Shown here in pieces: positions 7,376-16,562 of a stretch of 64,000 nucleotides of DNA. The notes beneath the pieces are model-generated. The model had not been told where the DNA came from, did not search any database, and was given only the letters and a program-made list of their open reading frames with translations. The stretch is taken from contig NZ_JAGPXE010000013.1 of NCBI RefSeq assembly GCF_018070075.1, positions 124,001 to 188,000 of the forward strand. The letters run 5' to 3'. Positions within the stretch are counted from its first letter, which is position 1. The number at the start of each line of letters is the position of its first letter. Source of the DNA: Saccharopolyspora endophytica. Lineage in GTDB: Bacteria; Actinomycetota; Actinomycetes; Mycobacteriales; Pseudonocardiaceae. Made by a program: the position numbers and the translations under genes.

Positions 7376-9379
7376 TCACGCGCGGGCACGGTGCAGGAGG
7401 TGCAGGAAGTACGGGGTGCCGATGAGCGCCGTGATCAGCCCGGCGGGCAGCTGGTCGGGTGCGATCGCGGTGCGGCCCGCGGTGTCGGCCGCGCACACCA
7501 GGATCGCGCCCAGCAAGGCCGCGACCGGCAACGACCGGCTGTGCTTGCGGCCGACGACCGCCCGTGCCGCGTGGGGTGCGACCAGTCCGACGAAGGCGAT
7601 GACGCCGATGGCCGCGACCGCCGCGCCGGTCAGCACCACCGCGCACAGCAGCAGCGCGAGCCGCGCCCGGGGCACCGGAACGCCCAGCACGCGGGGAGTT
7701 TCGTCGTCGAGCGAGAGCAGGTCGAGTTCACCTCGGGCGCCGATGAGCAGCGGGACCGCGACGACGATCGCCAGCGCGATCGGCACCAGGTGCTCGGGAA
7801 GCCGCCCGTAGGTGGAACCACCCAGCCAGGTCAGCGCCTTGGTCTCGTTCCACGGGTCGGTCAGGGTGATCAGCAGCGTGATCAGCGCTTGCGTTCCGGC
7901 CTGCATCCCGAAACCGATGAGCACCAGGCGCTCGCTGGAGAACCCGCCGCGCGCCGCCACCGCGAACACCACGGCTGCGGCCAGGGCCGCGCCGACACCG
8001 GCCGCCGTCGCCTGAGCCCAGAAGCCGAGCGCGGGAGCGAACGTGATCACCGCGACCGCACCGACGCCAGCGCCGCCGGAGGTTCCGAGAATGCCCGGCT
8101 CCGCCAGCGGGTTTCGGGTGACGGCCTGGATCGCCGCACCCGCCAGGGCCAGGGCGGCGCCCGCGAGCAGGGCGGCGAGGACGCGCGGCACGCGGTTGCC
8201 CATCACGTTCGACACGATCGGCCCCGCCTGCCCGCCGACCCAGTTGCCGACATCGCCGAGCAGCAGGATCCGGTCGCCCAGCAGCACGGACGCGACCACG
8301 ACCAACGCGGCGAGGACCACCAGGCAGGCCAGCACGAGCCGGGACCGCAGCACGCTCACCGCACCTCGCGCGCCCGCCGCCGGGGGTTCGGACACCGCGC
8401 CCGACACGCGGATTCCGCGCGCCAGCACCACCAGGAGCACCACGCCGAGCACCGTCGTCACCACGCCCGCCGGAACCTCCAGCGCGCCCTGGGCACCGAT
8501 CACCGCGCGCAGCAGGACGTCCGCACCGAGCAGCAGCACCACGCCCGTCGCGGCCGAGACCGGGATCAGCGCGACGTGCCGGTGCAGGCCGGGCACGACG
8601 TTCGCGGCGAGCCGCACCAGGGCCGGTGCTGCCAGGCCGACGAAGCCGATCGGCCCGGCGAGGGTGACCGCCGAGGCGGCCATCAGCACCGCCAGCGCCA
8701 CCGCGCCCAACCGGGTCCGTCCCACGTGGACACCCAGGGTCCGCGCGTGGTCGTCGCCGAGGTGGATCAGGTCGAGCTTGCGGGCCAGCACCAGCAGCCA
8801 GAGCAGCGCCACGAGCACCACCGGCGAGAGAGCGCGGACGCCGTCCAGGCCGTTCTGGCTCAGCGATCCCGCGCCCCAGGCGAACAGGCCCTGGGTCTCC
8901 TCGGAGAACAGCAGCAGCAACATCTGCGTCACCGAGCTCATCGCCAGCGCGAGCGCCGTTCCCGCCAGCACCAGCCGCACGATCCCGGTGCCGCCGGTGC
9001 CCGAGAGGCCCAGGACCACCAGCGCGGCGCACAGACCTCCGGCGAACGCGATGCCCGCCATGCCCAGCAGCGGGACGGACGCGCCGAACGCCGCGACGGC
9101 GACGATCGCCAGGTGGGCGCCCGCGGACACCGCCAGCGTGTCGGGCGCGGCCATGATGTTGCGCGACACCGACTGCAGCACCGCACCGGCCGCTCCCAGG
9201 GCGGCTCCCACCAGCACCGCCGCCAGCAGGCGGGGGAGGCGGGACTGGAGGATCACCGCCGCGTGCGCGTCCGGGCTCAGCACGTCGACGTCGGCCGTCC
9301 CCTGCGTCAGGTGCAGCAGCGAACCGGCCGCGATGAGCGCGACGAGCCCGACGACGACCAGCGGCAGCCGGGGTTTCAC
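7376..9379 (-). CDS. Double-length iron-siderophore ABC permease (FhuB-like FecCD fusion)
   Basis: The protein has 667 residues and consists of two tandem FecCD/BtuC-type permease units of about 330 residues, as in FhuB; one chain therefore provides the whole transmembrane channel. Each half has about ten helices and the family hallmarks RLPRLLAAVLVGAALGAAG (first half) and RVPRVLAALLAGAALALAG (second half), plus ATPase-coupling loops with GPIGFVGLAAPALVRL and GVIAFVGLVAPHAAR. The GTG start at 9379 overlaps the stop of the binding-protein gene (GTGA), giving translational coupling. It is the last gene of the iron operon that starts at 11179. Confidence 0.92.
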   Translation of the reverse strand: MKPRLPLVVVGLVALIAAGSLLHLTQGTADVDVLSPDAHAAVILQSRLPRLLAAVLVGAALGAAGAVLQSVSRNIMAAPDTLAVSAGAHLAIVAVAAFGASVPLLGMAGIAFAGGLCAALVVLGLSGTGGTGIVRLVLAGTALALAMSSVTQMLLLLFSEETQGLFAWGAGSLSQNGLDGVRALSPVVLVALLWLLVLARKLDLIHLGDDHARTLGVHVGRTRLGAVALAVLMAASAVTLAGPIGFVGLAAPALVRLAANVVPGLHRHVALIPVSAATGVVLLLGADVLLRAVIGAQGALEVPAGVVTTVLGVVLLVVLARGIRVSGAVSEPPAAGARGAVSVLRSRLVLACLVVLAALVVVASVLLGDRILLLGDVGNWVGGQAGPIVSNVMGNRVPRVLAALLAGAALALAGAAIQAVTRNPLAEPGILGTSGGAGVGAVAVITFAPALGFWAQATAAGVGAALAAAVVFAVAARGGFSSERLVLIGFGMQAGTQALITLLITLTDPWNETKALTWLGGSTYGRLPEHLVPIALAIVVAVPLLIGARGELDLLSLDDETPRVLGVPVPRARLALLLCAVVLTGAAVAAIGVIAFVGLVAPHAARAVVGRKHSRSLPVAALLGAILVCAADTAGRTAIAPDQLPAGLITALIGTPYFLHLLHRARA

Positions 9380-10344
9380 GCCCGGACCGCGGCGATGGCC
9401 GCGTCGACGAACCGCTCCATCGACTTCGGGCCGCCGAACGTCCACAGCGAACCGGGCAGGTGGTGGACCTCGCCGCGCTGCACGAACGGCAGGTTCGTCC
9501 AGATCGGGTTGCCCGCGAGGTTCTCGGCGAACGGGTCGCCGGAGGTGGCGTTGTACCAGAACGGGACGTCGCCGAGCGTCGTCAGGCCCTCGACGTCGGT
9601 CTGCACGAGCCCGTAGGCGGGGTCGCCCTCCAGCTGCCAGGCGCTGGGCAGTCCGATCCGGTCGAAGACCGATCCGACCAGGGACCCTCCGGTGTAGGGG
9701 CGGATGGTGACCGAGCCGGCGTTGACGTAGGCGTCGGCGAAGGCCACCGGCTTGCCCGACATGCCCGCCCGCTGGACCGCGGTCCTGCCCTGCTCGATCT
9801 TGGCGTCGAACTCGGATTTCAGCCGCGCGGCGGCGTCCTCGGTCCCGGTGGCCTTCGCGAGCAGGTCGACGTTGCCGAACATGGCGCCGATCGGGTCCTG
9901 CGCGTTGCCGCCAGGGATGACGATGACCGGGACCTTCGCCTCGATCTGCGCGAGCGCGCCCTCCGGGAGGTCGCCGGTGACGACCACGAGATCCAGGTCG
10001 AGCGCACCGAGCGCGTCAATGCTCGGCTCGCCGCGGGTTCCGATGTCGGCGACGGAGGCGTCCAGCGGGGCGGCGGTCGAGTACTGGCCGTATCCGCGCA
10101 CGTCGGAGATGGCGGCGGGCATGACGCCGAGGGAGACCAGGTATTCGGCGGCGTTCCACTCGGTGGCCGCGACCCGCGTGGCCGGGTGGTCGAGCCGGAC
10201 CTCCTTGCCGCGCGAGTCCACGACGCTCACCGGCGGGCCGCCGGCCTCCGGCGCCGGTCCTGTCGGTGCCTCGGTCGTGCCGCAGGCCGTCGACGTCGCC
10301 GCGAGGGCGAGAGCGGTGGCGATGAACGCACGTCTGGTGCGCAT
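9376..10344 (-). CDS. Iron-siderophore ABC transporter substrate-binding lipoprotein
   Basis: The protein has 322 residues. Residues 1-21 form a lipoprotein signal with a Tat-like RTRRAF start and a lipobox ending in STAC, so it should be anchored to the outer face of the membrane. The mature part is a FhuD/FepB-type (peripla_BP_2) fold: a VSVVDSRGKEVRLDHPATRV start, a first lobe with DLDLVVVTGDLP, a long connecting helix, and a second lobe ending ERFVDAAIAAV. It delivers a ferric siderophore to the permease encoded immediately downstream. It lies between the ATPase and permease genes in a three-gene operon. Confidence 0.92.
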   Translation of the reverse strand: MRTRRAFIATALALAATSTACGTTEAPTGPAPEAGGPPVSVVDSRGKEVRLDHPATRVAATEWNAAEYLVSLGVMPAAISDVRGYGQYSTAAPLDASVADIGTRGEPSIDALGALDLDLVVVTGDLPEGALAQIEAKVPVIVIPGGNAQDPIGAMFGNVDLLAKATGTEDAAARLKSEFDAKIEQGRTAVQRAGMSGKPVAFADAYVNAGSVTIRPYTGGSLVGSVFDRIGLPSAWQLEGDPAYGLVQTDVEGLTTLGDVPFWYNATSGDPFAENLAGNPIWTNLPFVQRGEVHHLPGSLWTFGGPKSMERFVDAAIAAVRA

Positions 10345-10360
10345 GGTGACTCCCTTGGGG

Positions 10361-11179
10361 CTAGAGCGAGGCGGCGTTGAAGCGTCCGACCGCGCGGGTG
10401 TGGATGCGTCCGTCGGCGCGGTGGACCTCGACCTCGATGCCGTAGGCGCGGGTGAGGTTGGCGCTGGTCAGCACGTCTTCCGGGGTGCCTTCCGCGCTGA
10501 TGCGGCCGTTTTCGAGCAGCAGCAGCCGGTCGGCGACGGCGGCGGCCTGGTCGAGGTCGTGCAGGACGACGCCGACTCCGACGCCGTGCTGATCGGCGAG
10601 ATCGCGCACCACGTCGAGGATTTCGACCTGGTAGCGCAGGTCCAGGAACGTCGTCGGCTCGTCGAGCAGCAGCAGCCCGGTGTCCTGCGCGAGGCAGCCC
10701 GCGAGCCAGGCGCGTTGGGCCTGACCACCGGACAGCGCCTGGACCGGGCGGTCGGCGATCGCCCTGAGCCCGGTGAGCTCCATCGCCCGCTCGACCGCGG
10801 CCGGGCCGTCCGGGTCGTGCCCGGTCCAGCGGGAGCGGTGCGGGTGGCGGCCGAACTCCACGAGTTCCCGCACGGACAACCCGCCGGGCGCGGTGCGCTG
10901 CTGCGAGAGCAGGGTGATCCGCTGAGCGAGGTCCTTGGCGGACAGCGCGCGGAGTTCGGTGCCGTCGGCGAACCGGACCTCGCCCGATGCGGGCGGGTGC
11001 AGTCGCGCGAGCGCGCGCAGGAACGTCGACTTCCCGCTGCCGTTCGGGCCGATCAGCGCGGTCACGGTCCCGGCGCGCAGCGTCACCGAGGCGGCGTGGA
11101 CGACGACGTCGCGCCCGTAGGCGACGTCGATCTCCTGCGCGGACAGTCCGACCGAGGCCTGCGATGAGTAGCGAGACAC
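10361..11179 (-). CDS. Iron-siderophore ABC transporter ATPase (FepC/FhuC-like)
   Basis: The protein has 272 residues. Walker A is GPNGSGKST, the signature is LSGGQAQRAWLAG, Walker B is LLLLDEPTTFLD and the H-loop is VVLHDLDQA, all in canonical order. It powers ferric-siderophore import through the double permease. It is the first gene of the operon, and its GTG start lies only ten bases beyond the iron box, so the transcript may be leaderless or have a very short leader. Repression by IdeR/DmdR with iron is inferred from that box. Confidence 0.93.
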   Translation of the reverse strand: MSRYSSQASVGLSAQEIDVAYGRDVVVHAASVTLRAGTVTALIGPNGSGKSTFLRALARLHPPASGEVRFADGTELRALSAKDLAQRITLLSQQRTAPGGLSVRELVEFGRHPHRSRWTGHDPDGPAAVERAMELTGLRAIADRPVQALSGGQAQRAWLAGCLAQDTGLLLLDEPTTFLDLRYQVEILDVVRDLADQHGVGVGVVLHDLDQAAAVADRLLLLENGRISAEGTPEDVLTSANLTRAYGIEVEVHRADGRIHTRAVGRFNAASL

Positions 11180-11189
11180 GCGATCACAC

Positions 11190-11208
11190 TAAAGTGAGCC
11201 TTGCCTAA
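11190..11208 (-). promoter_or_regulatory. IdeR/DmdR-type iron box
   Basis: Read on the minus strand the 19 bp are TTAGGCAAGGCTCACTTTA, close to the known DtxR/IdeR consensus TTAGGTTAGSCTAACCTAA. The site lies immediately before the ATPase start, where a bound repressor would block the promoter. It predicts that the uptake operon is induced by low iron. Confidence 0.75.
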
Positions 11209-11355
11209 CTCTCAAGGCAGGTGTGCCGATCCGGACAGTTCTAGTCCGAATCGCCCGTGGTCGATGTTCGGTGGGCCCGGAGGCCCGCGCCGACGAGCGG
11301 TGCGGGGTTGCCGCGCTCGTGCCCACCACCACGACCCCTGTACAGGAGCGCTGCG

Positions 11356-11868
11356 ATGCACATCCCCGCCGAGATCCCCGCAGGTCGCTACCGGCTCCGC
11401 CGCTGGCGGCCGTCCGACGCCGAGCAGGTCCACCAGGCGTGCCAGGACCCCGAGATCCAGCGCTGGACGACGGTCCCCGTGCCCTACACCGAGGCGCACG
11501 CCGAGGGCTTCGTCGCAGGCGCCGACGGCTCCCCGCTGTTCGCGGTGACCGCGCACGGCGACGACGTGCTGGGCTCGTTCGGCCTGATCGCCGTGGAGGA
11601 CGACCGCGCCGAGGTCGGCTGCTGGGTCGCCCCCTGGGCTCGCAGGCTCGGGGTGGGGGAGGCCGCTGGCCGCGCTCTGGCGGGCTGGGCGCTCGACGAC
11701 GCCGGGCTGACCGGGCTGGAGTGGATCGCGGACGTCGCCAACGGGGCCTCGCTGCGGCTGGCCGAGCGCATCGGCTTCACGCCCGCCCGGATGTTGCCCG
11801 GCCACCTGGAGAACCGCGACGGCACCTTCTCGGACGCCGTGCTCGCGGTGATGCGCGAGACCCGCTGA
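11356..11868 (+). CDS. GNAT family N-acetyltransferase (RimJ/RimL-like)
   Basis: The protein has 170 residues. It begins RYRLRRWRPSDAEQVHQACQ, the usual start of RimJ/RimL-type GNATs. It continues through a WVAPWARRLGVGEAAGRAL segment corresponding to the acetyl-CoA pyrophosphate-binding loop (motif A) and ends with ANGASLRLAERIGFTP, the typical motif B. The acceptor is unknown. ATG 11356 has AGGAG eight bases upstream. It diverges from the iron operon. Confidence 0.85.
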   Translation: MHIPAEIPAGRYRLRRWRPSDAEQVHQACQDPEIQRWTTVPVPYTEAHAEGFVAGADGSPLFAVTAHGDDVLGSFGLIAVEDDRAEVGCWVAPWARRLGVGEAAGRALAGWALDDAGLTGLEWIADVANGASLRLAERIGFTPARMLPGHLENRDGTFSDAVLAVMRETR

Positions 11869-12175
11869 CGTTCGCCGTCGACTCGACCGCGCTCATCGCG
11901 GATTCCGGCACCGCTCCGCCGATTTCGGCCACGACGAGAGGAATCGGCGGGCGCTGGTGTCGCCGTGCGACGCGAGCACCCGGTTCACCGGCGCGCAGGT
12001 CAGCCCGCCCGCCGGTGTCGAGTTCGCCACCCCGGAGGAGGCCGCCCGGCCGGTCCTCGGCACCCTGGGGCGATGATGACGGTGAACAGGCGCTGAAACC
12101 GAGCGTGGCAGAATGCGCCTGTTCGAAAAACCCAGAGTATCCACACGACCACGGGCGATGAAGGGTTCGGAACCG
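11869..12175 (+). other. Gap before glyS; possible coding remnant
   Basis: No intact gene is visible in these 307 bases. One frame at about 11947-12076 reads as a protein-like tail (RALVSPCDASTRF onward, ending in a TGA) and could be the end of a decayed gene. I looked for the conserved T-box antiterminator motif upstream of the synthetase gene and did not find it. Confidence 0.3.
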
Positions 12176-15166
12176 GTGACCGAGAGCAGCACACCGACGA
12201 TGCAGGACGCGCTGCTGGCGCTGCAACGCTACTGGACCGAACGAGGTTGCATGATCATGCAGCCGTTCAACACCGAGGTCGGAGCCGGGACCGCCAACCC
12301 CGCCACGATGCTGCGGGTGCTCGGCCCGGAGCCCTGGCACGTCGGATACGTCGAGCCCAGCGTCCGCCCTGACGACGCCCGCTACGGCGAGAACCCGAAC
12401 CGCCTGCAGACCCACACCCAGTTCCAGGTGATCCTCAAGCCCGACCCGGGCAACCCGCAGGAGCTCTACCTGGGCAGCCTCGAAGCGCTGGGCGTGGACA
12501 CCAAGGCGCACGACATCCGCTTCGTGGAGGACAACTGGGCCTCCCCGGCGCTGGGCGCCTGGGGCCTGGGCTGGGAGGTCTGGCTCGACGGGCTGGAGAT
12601 CTCGCAGTTCACCTACTTCCAGCAGGCCGGTGGCCTGGTGCTCGACCCGGTGTCGGTGGAGATCACCTACGGCATCGAGCGCATCATCATGGCGCTGCAG
12701 GGCGTCGACCACTTCAAGGACATCCGCTACTCCGACGGCGTCTCCTACGGCGAGATCTTCGGCCAGTCCGAGTACGAGATGAGCCGCTACTACCTCGACG
12801 ACGCCGACATCGAGGCCACCCACCGCATGTTCGACACCAGCGCCGCCGAAGCGGACCGGCTGCTGGACCTGCGGTTGCCCTCGCCGGCGTACGTGCACGT
12901 GCTCAAGTGCAGCCACATGTTCAACGTCCTCGACGCGCGGGGTGCCATCAGCACCACCGAGCGCGCCAAGGCGTTCGGGCAGATGCGCAGCCTCACCCGC
13001 CGCGTCGCCCAGCTGTGGGCGGAGCGCCGCGACGAGCTCGGACACCCGCTCGGCGTGGTCGAGGCGGCACCTGCCGCGACGGCCGGTGAGCTGCCGACGG
13101 TGAGCGAGCCGTCGACGCTGCTGTTCGAGATCGGCCTGGAGGAGCTCCCGCACGCCGACGTGTCCACGATGGCCGGTTCGGTGCGCGACTCGCTGGAGTC
13201 CAAGCTCGCCTCGACCCGCCTGGCGCACGGCGAGATCAGCGCCTTCGCGACGCCGCGGCGCATCATCGTGCAGGTCGCCGACGTCGCTCCGGCCGAGCCG
13301 GACGCCGAGCGCACCGTGCGCGGCCCGAAGACCTCCGCCGCCTTCGGCGAGGACGGCACGCCCACCAAGGCCGCCCAGGGCTTCGCGGGCAAGCACGGCG
13401 TCTCCCCCGAGGAGCTCAGCCGGGTCGAGGCCGACGGCGTCGAGCACGTCGCGGTGGTGCGCACCGAGCAGGGCCGCACCGCCCCGGTCGTGCTGGCCGA
13501 CCTGCTCGCCCAGCTGGTGGGGGAGCTGCGCGCGGACAAGAACATGCGCTGGCGCGACCCGAAGCTGTCGTTCAGCCGCCCGGTCCGCTGGCTGCTCGCG
13601 CTGCTCGGCGACACCCCGTTGCCGGTGGCGGTGTCCTCGCTGGTCAGCGGCACCACGACCCGGGTGCACCGCACCGCCGCCGAGCCCGAGGTCCCGGTGG
13701 CCTCAGCCGACGGCTACCTGGAGTTCCTGGCCGGGCACGGCATCGTCGCCGACGCCGCCGAGCGTCGCCGCACGATCGTCGGTGCCGCCACCGAGCTCGC
13801 GGCGAGCGTCGGCGGCACCGTCGACTTCGCCGGTGAGGCCGGATTGGTCGACGAGGTCACCAACCTCGTCGAGCGGCCCAACCCGATCCTGGGCGGTTTC
13901 GCCGAGCGCTACCTGGAACTGCCCGAGCAGATCCTCACCACCGTGATGCGCAAGCACCAGCGCTACCTGCCGGTGCGCGGCGAGAACGGCCTGCTGCCGC
14001 ACTTCGTGGCCGTCGCCAACGGCGACTGCGACGTCGACCTCGTCCGCGAGGGCAACGAGTCGGTGCTCCGCGCCCGCTACGAGGACGCCGCGTTCTTCTG
14101 GCGCGCCGACCTCAAGCGCAAGCCCGAGGAGCTGCGCGAGGGCCTGCACAAGCTGACCTTCGAGGAGCGCCTGGGCTCGATGGCCGACCGCGCCGACCGC
14201 ATCGCCCGGGTCGGTGTCGCCCTCGGCGCCGCGACCGGGCTGTCCGGGGCGGATCAGGAGACCGTCGCGCGCGCCGGTGCGCTGGCGAAGTTCGACCTCG
14301 CCTCGCAGATGGTCGTCGAGCTCTCGGGCCTGGCGGGCACCATGGCCCGCGAGTACGCGCTGCGCGCGGGCGAAACCCCAGCCGTGGCAACGGCTCTCGC
14401 CGAGATGGAGCAGCCGCGCGGAGCCGGTGACAAGCTCCCGGAGAGCAACCCGGGCGCTGTGCTGGCGCTGGCCGACCGGTTCGACCTGCTCGCGAGCCTG
14501 TTCGCGATCGGTGCCAACCCGACCGGCAGCTCCGACCCGTTCGGGCTCCGCCGCGCCGCCGGTGGTGTGGTGACGATCCTGCGCGCCACCCCGGCCGCCA
14601 GCGCCATCACGCTGCGGGCGGGTCTGGAGGCCGCGAGCGCCGAGGTCGCCTCGCAGGGCTCCGCGCTCAGCGACGAGGCCCTGGCCGAGGCGCACGAGTT
14701 CATCGTCCGCCGCTACGAGCAGCAGCTGCTCGACGCCGACCACGAGCACCGGCTCGTGCAGGCGGTCCTCCCGCTCGCCGACGCCCCGGCGGTGGCCGAC
14801 ACGACGCTGGCCGAGCTGGAGAAGCGGATCAACGACGAGGACTTCGCCGCGCTGGTCGCGGTGATCCAGCGGGCCCGCCGCATCGTCCCGGAGGGCACCG
14901 AGCCCGCCTACGACGCGGACCGCCTCACCGATCAGGCCGAGCGCGACCTGCACACTGCGGTCGCCGAGGTCGCCGACCGGTTGTCGGACACCACGACCCT
15001 CGCCGAGTTCACCACGATCGCCGGGCCGCTGGTGGCCCCGATCAACACGTTCTTCGACGAGGTCATGGTCATGGCCGAGGACGCCGAGCTCCGCAAGGCC
15101 CGCCTCGGCCTGCTGTCCACCATCACCAGCCTCGCGGACGCGGTCCTCGACTGGCGAGCCCTCTGA
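12176..15166 (+). CDS. glyS: Fused alpha-beta glycine--tRNA ligase
   Basis: The protein has 996 residues and charges tRNA-Gly with glycine. Residues 1-290 are the class II catalytic alpha subunit: a [17 protein letters not shown] start, then [29 protein letters not shown] and FTYFQQAGG. After a linker (about residues 290-315), the rest is the beta subunit: [15 protein letters not shown], the central NEHAD-like and HD-type regions ([25 protein letters not shown]) and a C-terminal anticodon-binding domain. Single-chain fusions are known in chlamydiae and some other bacteria, whereas many actinobacteria carry the unrelated alpha2 GlyRS. The GTG at 12176 follows GAAGGG; the ATG at 12158 is possible. 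Confidence 0.92.
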   Translation: MTESSTPTMQDALLALQRYWTERGCMIMQPFNTEVGAGTANPATMLRVLGPEPWHVGYVEPSVRPDDARYGENPNRLQTHTQFQVILKPDPGNPQELYLGSLEALGVDTKAHDIRFVEDNWASPALGAWGLGWEVWLDGLEISQFTYFQQAGGLVLDPVSVEITYGIERIIMALQGVDHFKDIRYSDGVSYGEIFGQSEYEMSRYYLDDADIEATHRMFDTSAAEADRLLDLRLPSPAYVHVLKCSHMFNVLDARGAISTTERAKAFGQMRSLTRRVAQLWAERRDELGHPLGVVEAAPAATAGELPTVSEPSTLLFEIGLEELPHADVSTMAGSVRDSLESKLASTRLAHGEISAFATPRRIIVQVADVAPAEPDAERTVRGPKTSAAFGEDGTPTKAAQGFAGKHGVSPEELSRVEADGVEHVAVVRTEQGRTAPVVLADLLAQLVGELRADKNMRWRDPKLSFSRPVRWLLALLGDTPLPVAVSSLVSGTTTRVHRTAAEPEVPVASADGYLEFLAGHGIVADAAERRRTIVGAATELAASVGGTVDFAGEAGLVDEVTNLVERPNPILGGFAERYLELPEQILTTVMRKHQRYLPVRGENGLLPHFVAVANGDCDVDLVREGNESVLRARYEDAAFFWRADLKRKPEELREGLHKLTFEERLGSMADRADRIARVGVALGAATGLSGADQETVARAGALAKFDLASQMVVELSGLAGTMAREYALRAGETPAVATALAEMEQPRGAGDKLPESNPGAVLALADRFDLLASLFAIGANPTGSSDPFGLRRAAGGVVTILRATPAASAITLRAGLEAASAEVASQGSALSDEALAEAHEFIVRRYEQQLLDADHEHRLVQAVLPLADAPAVADTTLAELEKRINDEDFAALVAVIQRARRIVPEGTEPAYDADRLTDQAERDLHTAVAEVADRLSDTTTLAEFTTIAGPLVAPINTFFDEVMVMAEDAELRKARLGLLSTITSLADAVLDWRAL

Positions 15167-15177
15167 CACCCACCACC

Positions 15178-15213
15178 AACGGGGCCCGGATCCGCAGTGG
15201 ACCGGGCCCCGTT
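15178..15213. terminator. Bidirectional intrinsic terminator
   Basis: A perfect 12-bp stem (AACGGGGCCCGG, 15178-15189, with CCGGGCCCCGTT, 15202-15213) lies between the convergent glyS and hypothetical genes and can serve both. Confidence 0.75.
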
Positions 15214-15223
15214 GACGTGCGCC

Positions 15224-15793
15224 TCAGCCCGCCAGGGTCAGGGTGGGGAGGTCGGGGCTGGTGGTGCCGACGACGACCTGTCCGTGGAGGTAGGGGACGC
15301 GCAGGGCGGCGAGGCCGTCGGCGCTGATCCGGGTGCCCGGGGTGGTGGCTCCGGCGAAGGAGATCTCCACGGGCTCGGGGACGGCGGCCTGGGCGCGGTC
15401 CCAGCTCTCCCTGGGGCTGGTGCGCTTGCGCTCCTCGTACGAGGAGTCCCGGAACCGCAGGAAGGTGCTCAGCACCTCGGGCAGCAGGTGGTCCTCGACC
15501 TCCTCACCGTCCATCGGGATGCTGGTGATCACCACGACGTCCGAGAAGTGGCCGGTGCCGTAGGCCAGGCGCACGTCCCGCAGCTGCAGGCCGAACCCGG
15601 AGGTGCCGACGACCACGGGCTCTCCTGGTCCCTCGGCGAGCACCGCGAGCGGGTGACCGAGCGCGAACGCCGCCTCGGCGACGGTGGGCCTGGTCTTGCG
15701 CGAGATGTGGACCAGCCGCAGCGCGTCGTCGTAGCTGCGGCCGGTCTTGGCGGTGAGGTCGCGGGCCTTTTCCTCATCTGACTTCCGGGTCAT
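15224..15793 (-). CDS. Hypothetical protein
   Basis: The protein has 189 residues and I do not recognise it. The N-terminus (MTRKSDEEKARDLTAKTGRS) is charged and helical, and resembles small nucleoid or DUF-type helices. The rest alternates beta-prone stretches, such as EPVVVGTSGFGLQLRDVRL and DVVVITSIPMDGEEVEDHL, with no signal peptide or membrane segment, so it is probably cytosolic. It stands alone: glyS converges from the left and the next gene is also leftward, 125 bp upstream. Confidence 0.6.
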   Translation of the reverse strand: MTRKSDEEKARDLTAKTGRSYDDALRLVHISRKTRPTVAEAAFALGHPLAVLAEGPGEPVVVGTSGFGLQLRDVRLAYGTGHFSDVVVITSIPMDGEEVEDHLLPEVLSTFLRFRDSSYEERKRTSPRESWDRAQAAVPEPVEISFAGATTPGTRISADGLAALRVPYLHGQVVVGTTSPDLPTLTLAG

Positions 15794-15917
15794 CGAGCGG
15801 GTCTCCCCAGGGGTGTTGGGACGTTGATCGAACGCTAGCGGCGCCCCAGGCGATACCCAACCCCGAGATTCGACCCCGACCCGCCTGACCTGCTACGACC
15901 TCGCGAACTTCAGGGTG

Positions 15918-16430
15918 TCAGCAGGCGTCCATGCCCGCCACGTCCTCCAGGCCGAAGTCGGCGAGGTACCCGTCGTCCTTGAACGCGAAGAGGTAGCGCA
16001 CTCCCGGCCGTCCCGGAACGTCCGCGCCGTAGGTGAAGTCGGTCGGCGGCACGTTGTACAGGTCCGGGTAGATCGCCCGGACCTGGTCGAGGGTCTGGCC
16101 GAACCCGGCGCCCTCGGGCGTCCGCATCCTGTCGGTGCCCTGGATCTCCACCACGCCGCGGGTGGGGTGGACGAACACGCCGTTGCCGGGATGGCCCTGG
16201 CCTTCCTCGGGCCGGAAGTCGAGGACGTTGCAGCCCTGCGGCGGCTCGCCGGGCGTCTCGTCGACGACCAGGCCGGTGGCCAGCGCGTCCTGCTCGGACT
16301 GGCCCAGGCACAGCGTCTTGTAGCAGTCCGGCCCGATCGGGACGGGTTCCTCCGCGGCGTTCGCGAGCCCGGTGCCCCCGACGGTCAGCGCCGCGGCCAA
16401 CGCCCCCACGATCCCCAGTGCACGTCGCAT
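15918..16430 (-). CDS. Secreted hypothetical protein
   Basis: The protein has 170 residues. Residues 1-26 form a clear signal peptide (MRRALGIVGALAAALTVGG, predicted cut after ANA). The mature protein has cysteines in CYKTLC, in GCNVLDF and at its last residue, probably disulfide-bonded outside the cell. The segment GAGFGQTLDQVRAIYPDL with CLGQSEQDAL suggests a secreted domain of the kind whose family function is unknown. The ATG at 16430 has GGGGAG upstream. Confidence 0.7.
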   Translation of the reverse strand: MRRALGIVGALAAALTVGGTGLANAAEEPVPIGPDCYKTLCLGQSEQDALATGLVVDETPGEPPQGCNVLDFRPEEGQGHPGNGVFVHPTRGVVEIQGTDRMRTPEGAGFGQTLDQVRAIYPDLYNVPPTDFTYGADVPGRPGVRYLFAFKDDGYLADFGLEDVAGMDAC

Positions 16431-16562
16431 GGTCACTCCCCAGTGAGTCGGTACGTCCAACACCCAGCAGACGTCCCGGGCACCCCGGAGGTTGCCGCGG
16501 GGGGTTCCCGCGATTCAGTTCGAGCAGCGATCGTTTTCGCTTGGTGGAGGCCGGTTTCCGCG

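Noticed and set aside
7391-9616. Plus-strand frame of 741 codons opposite the siderophore permease
   Set aside because: Composition (Arg, Gln, His, Asp) is typical of an antisense shadow; the minus strand has canonical permease and binding-protein motifs.
11869-12175. T-box riboswitch before the glycyl-tRNA synthetase gene
   Set aside because: The conserved antiterminator sequence and specifier hairpin could not be found.
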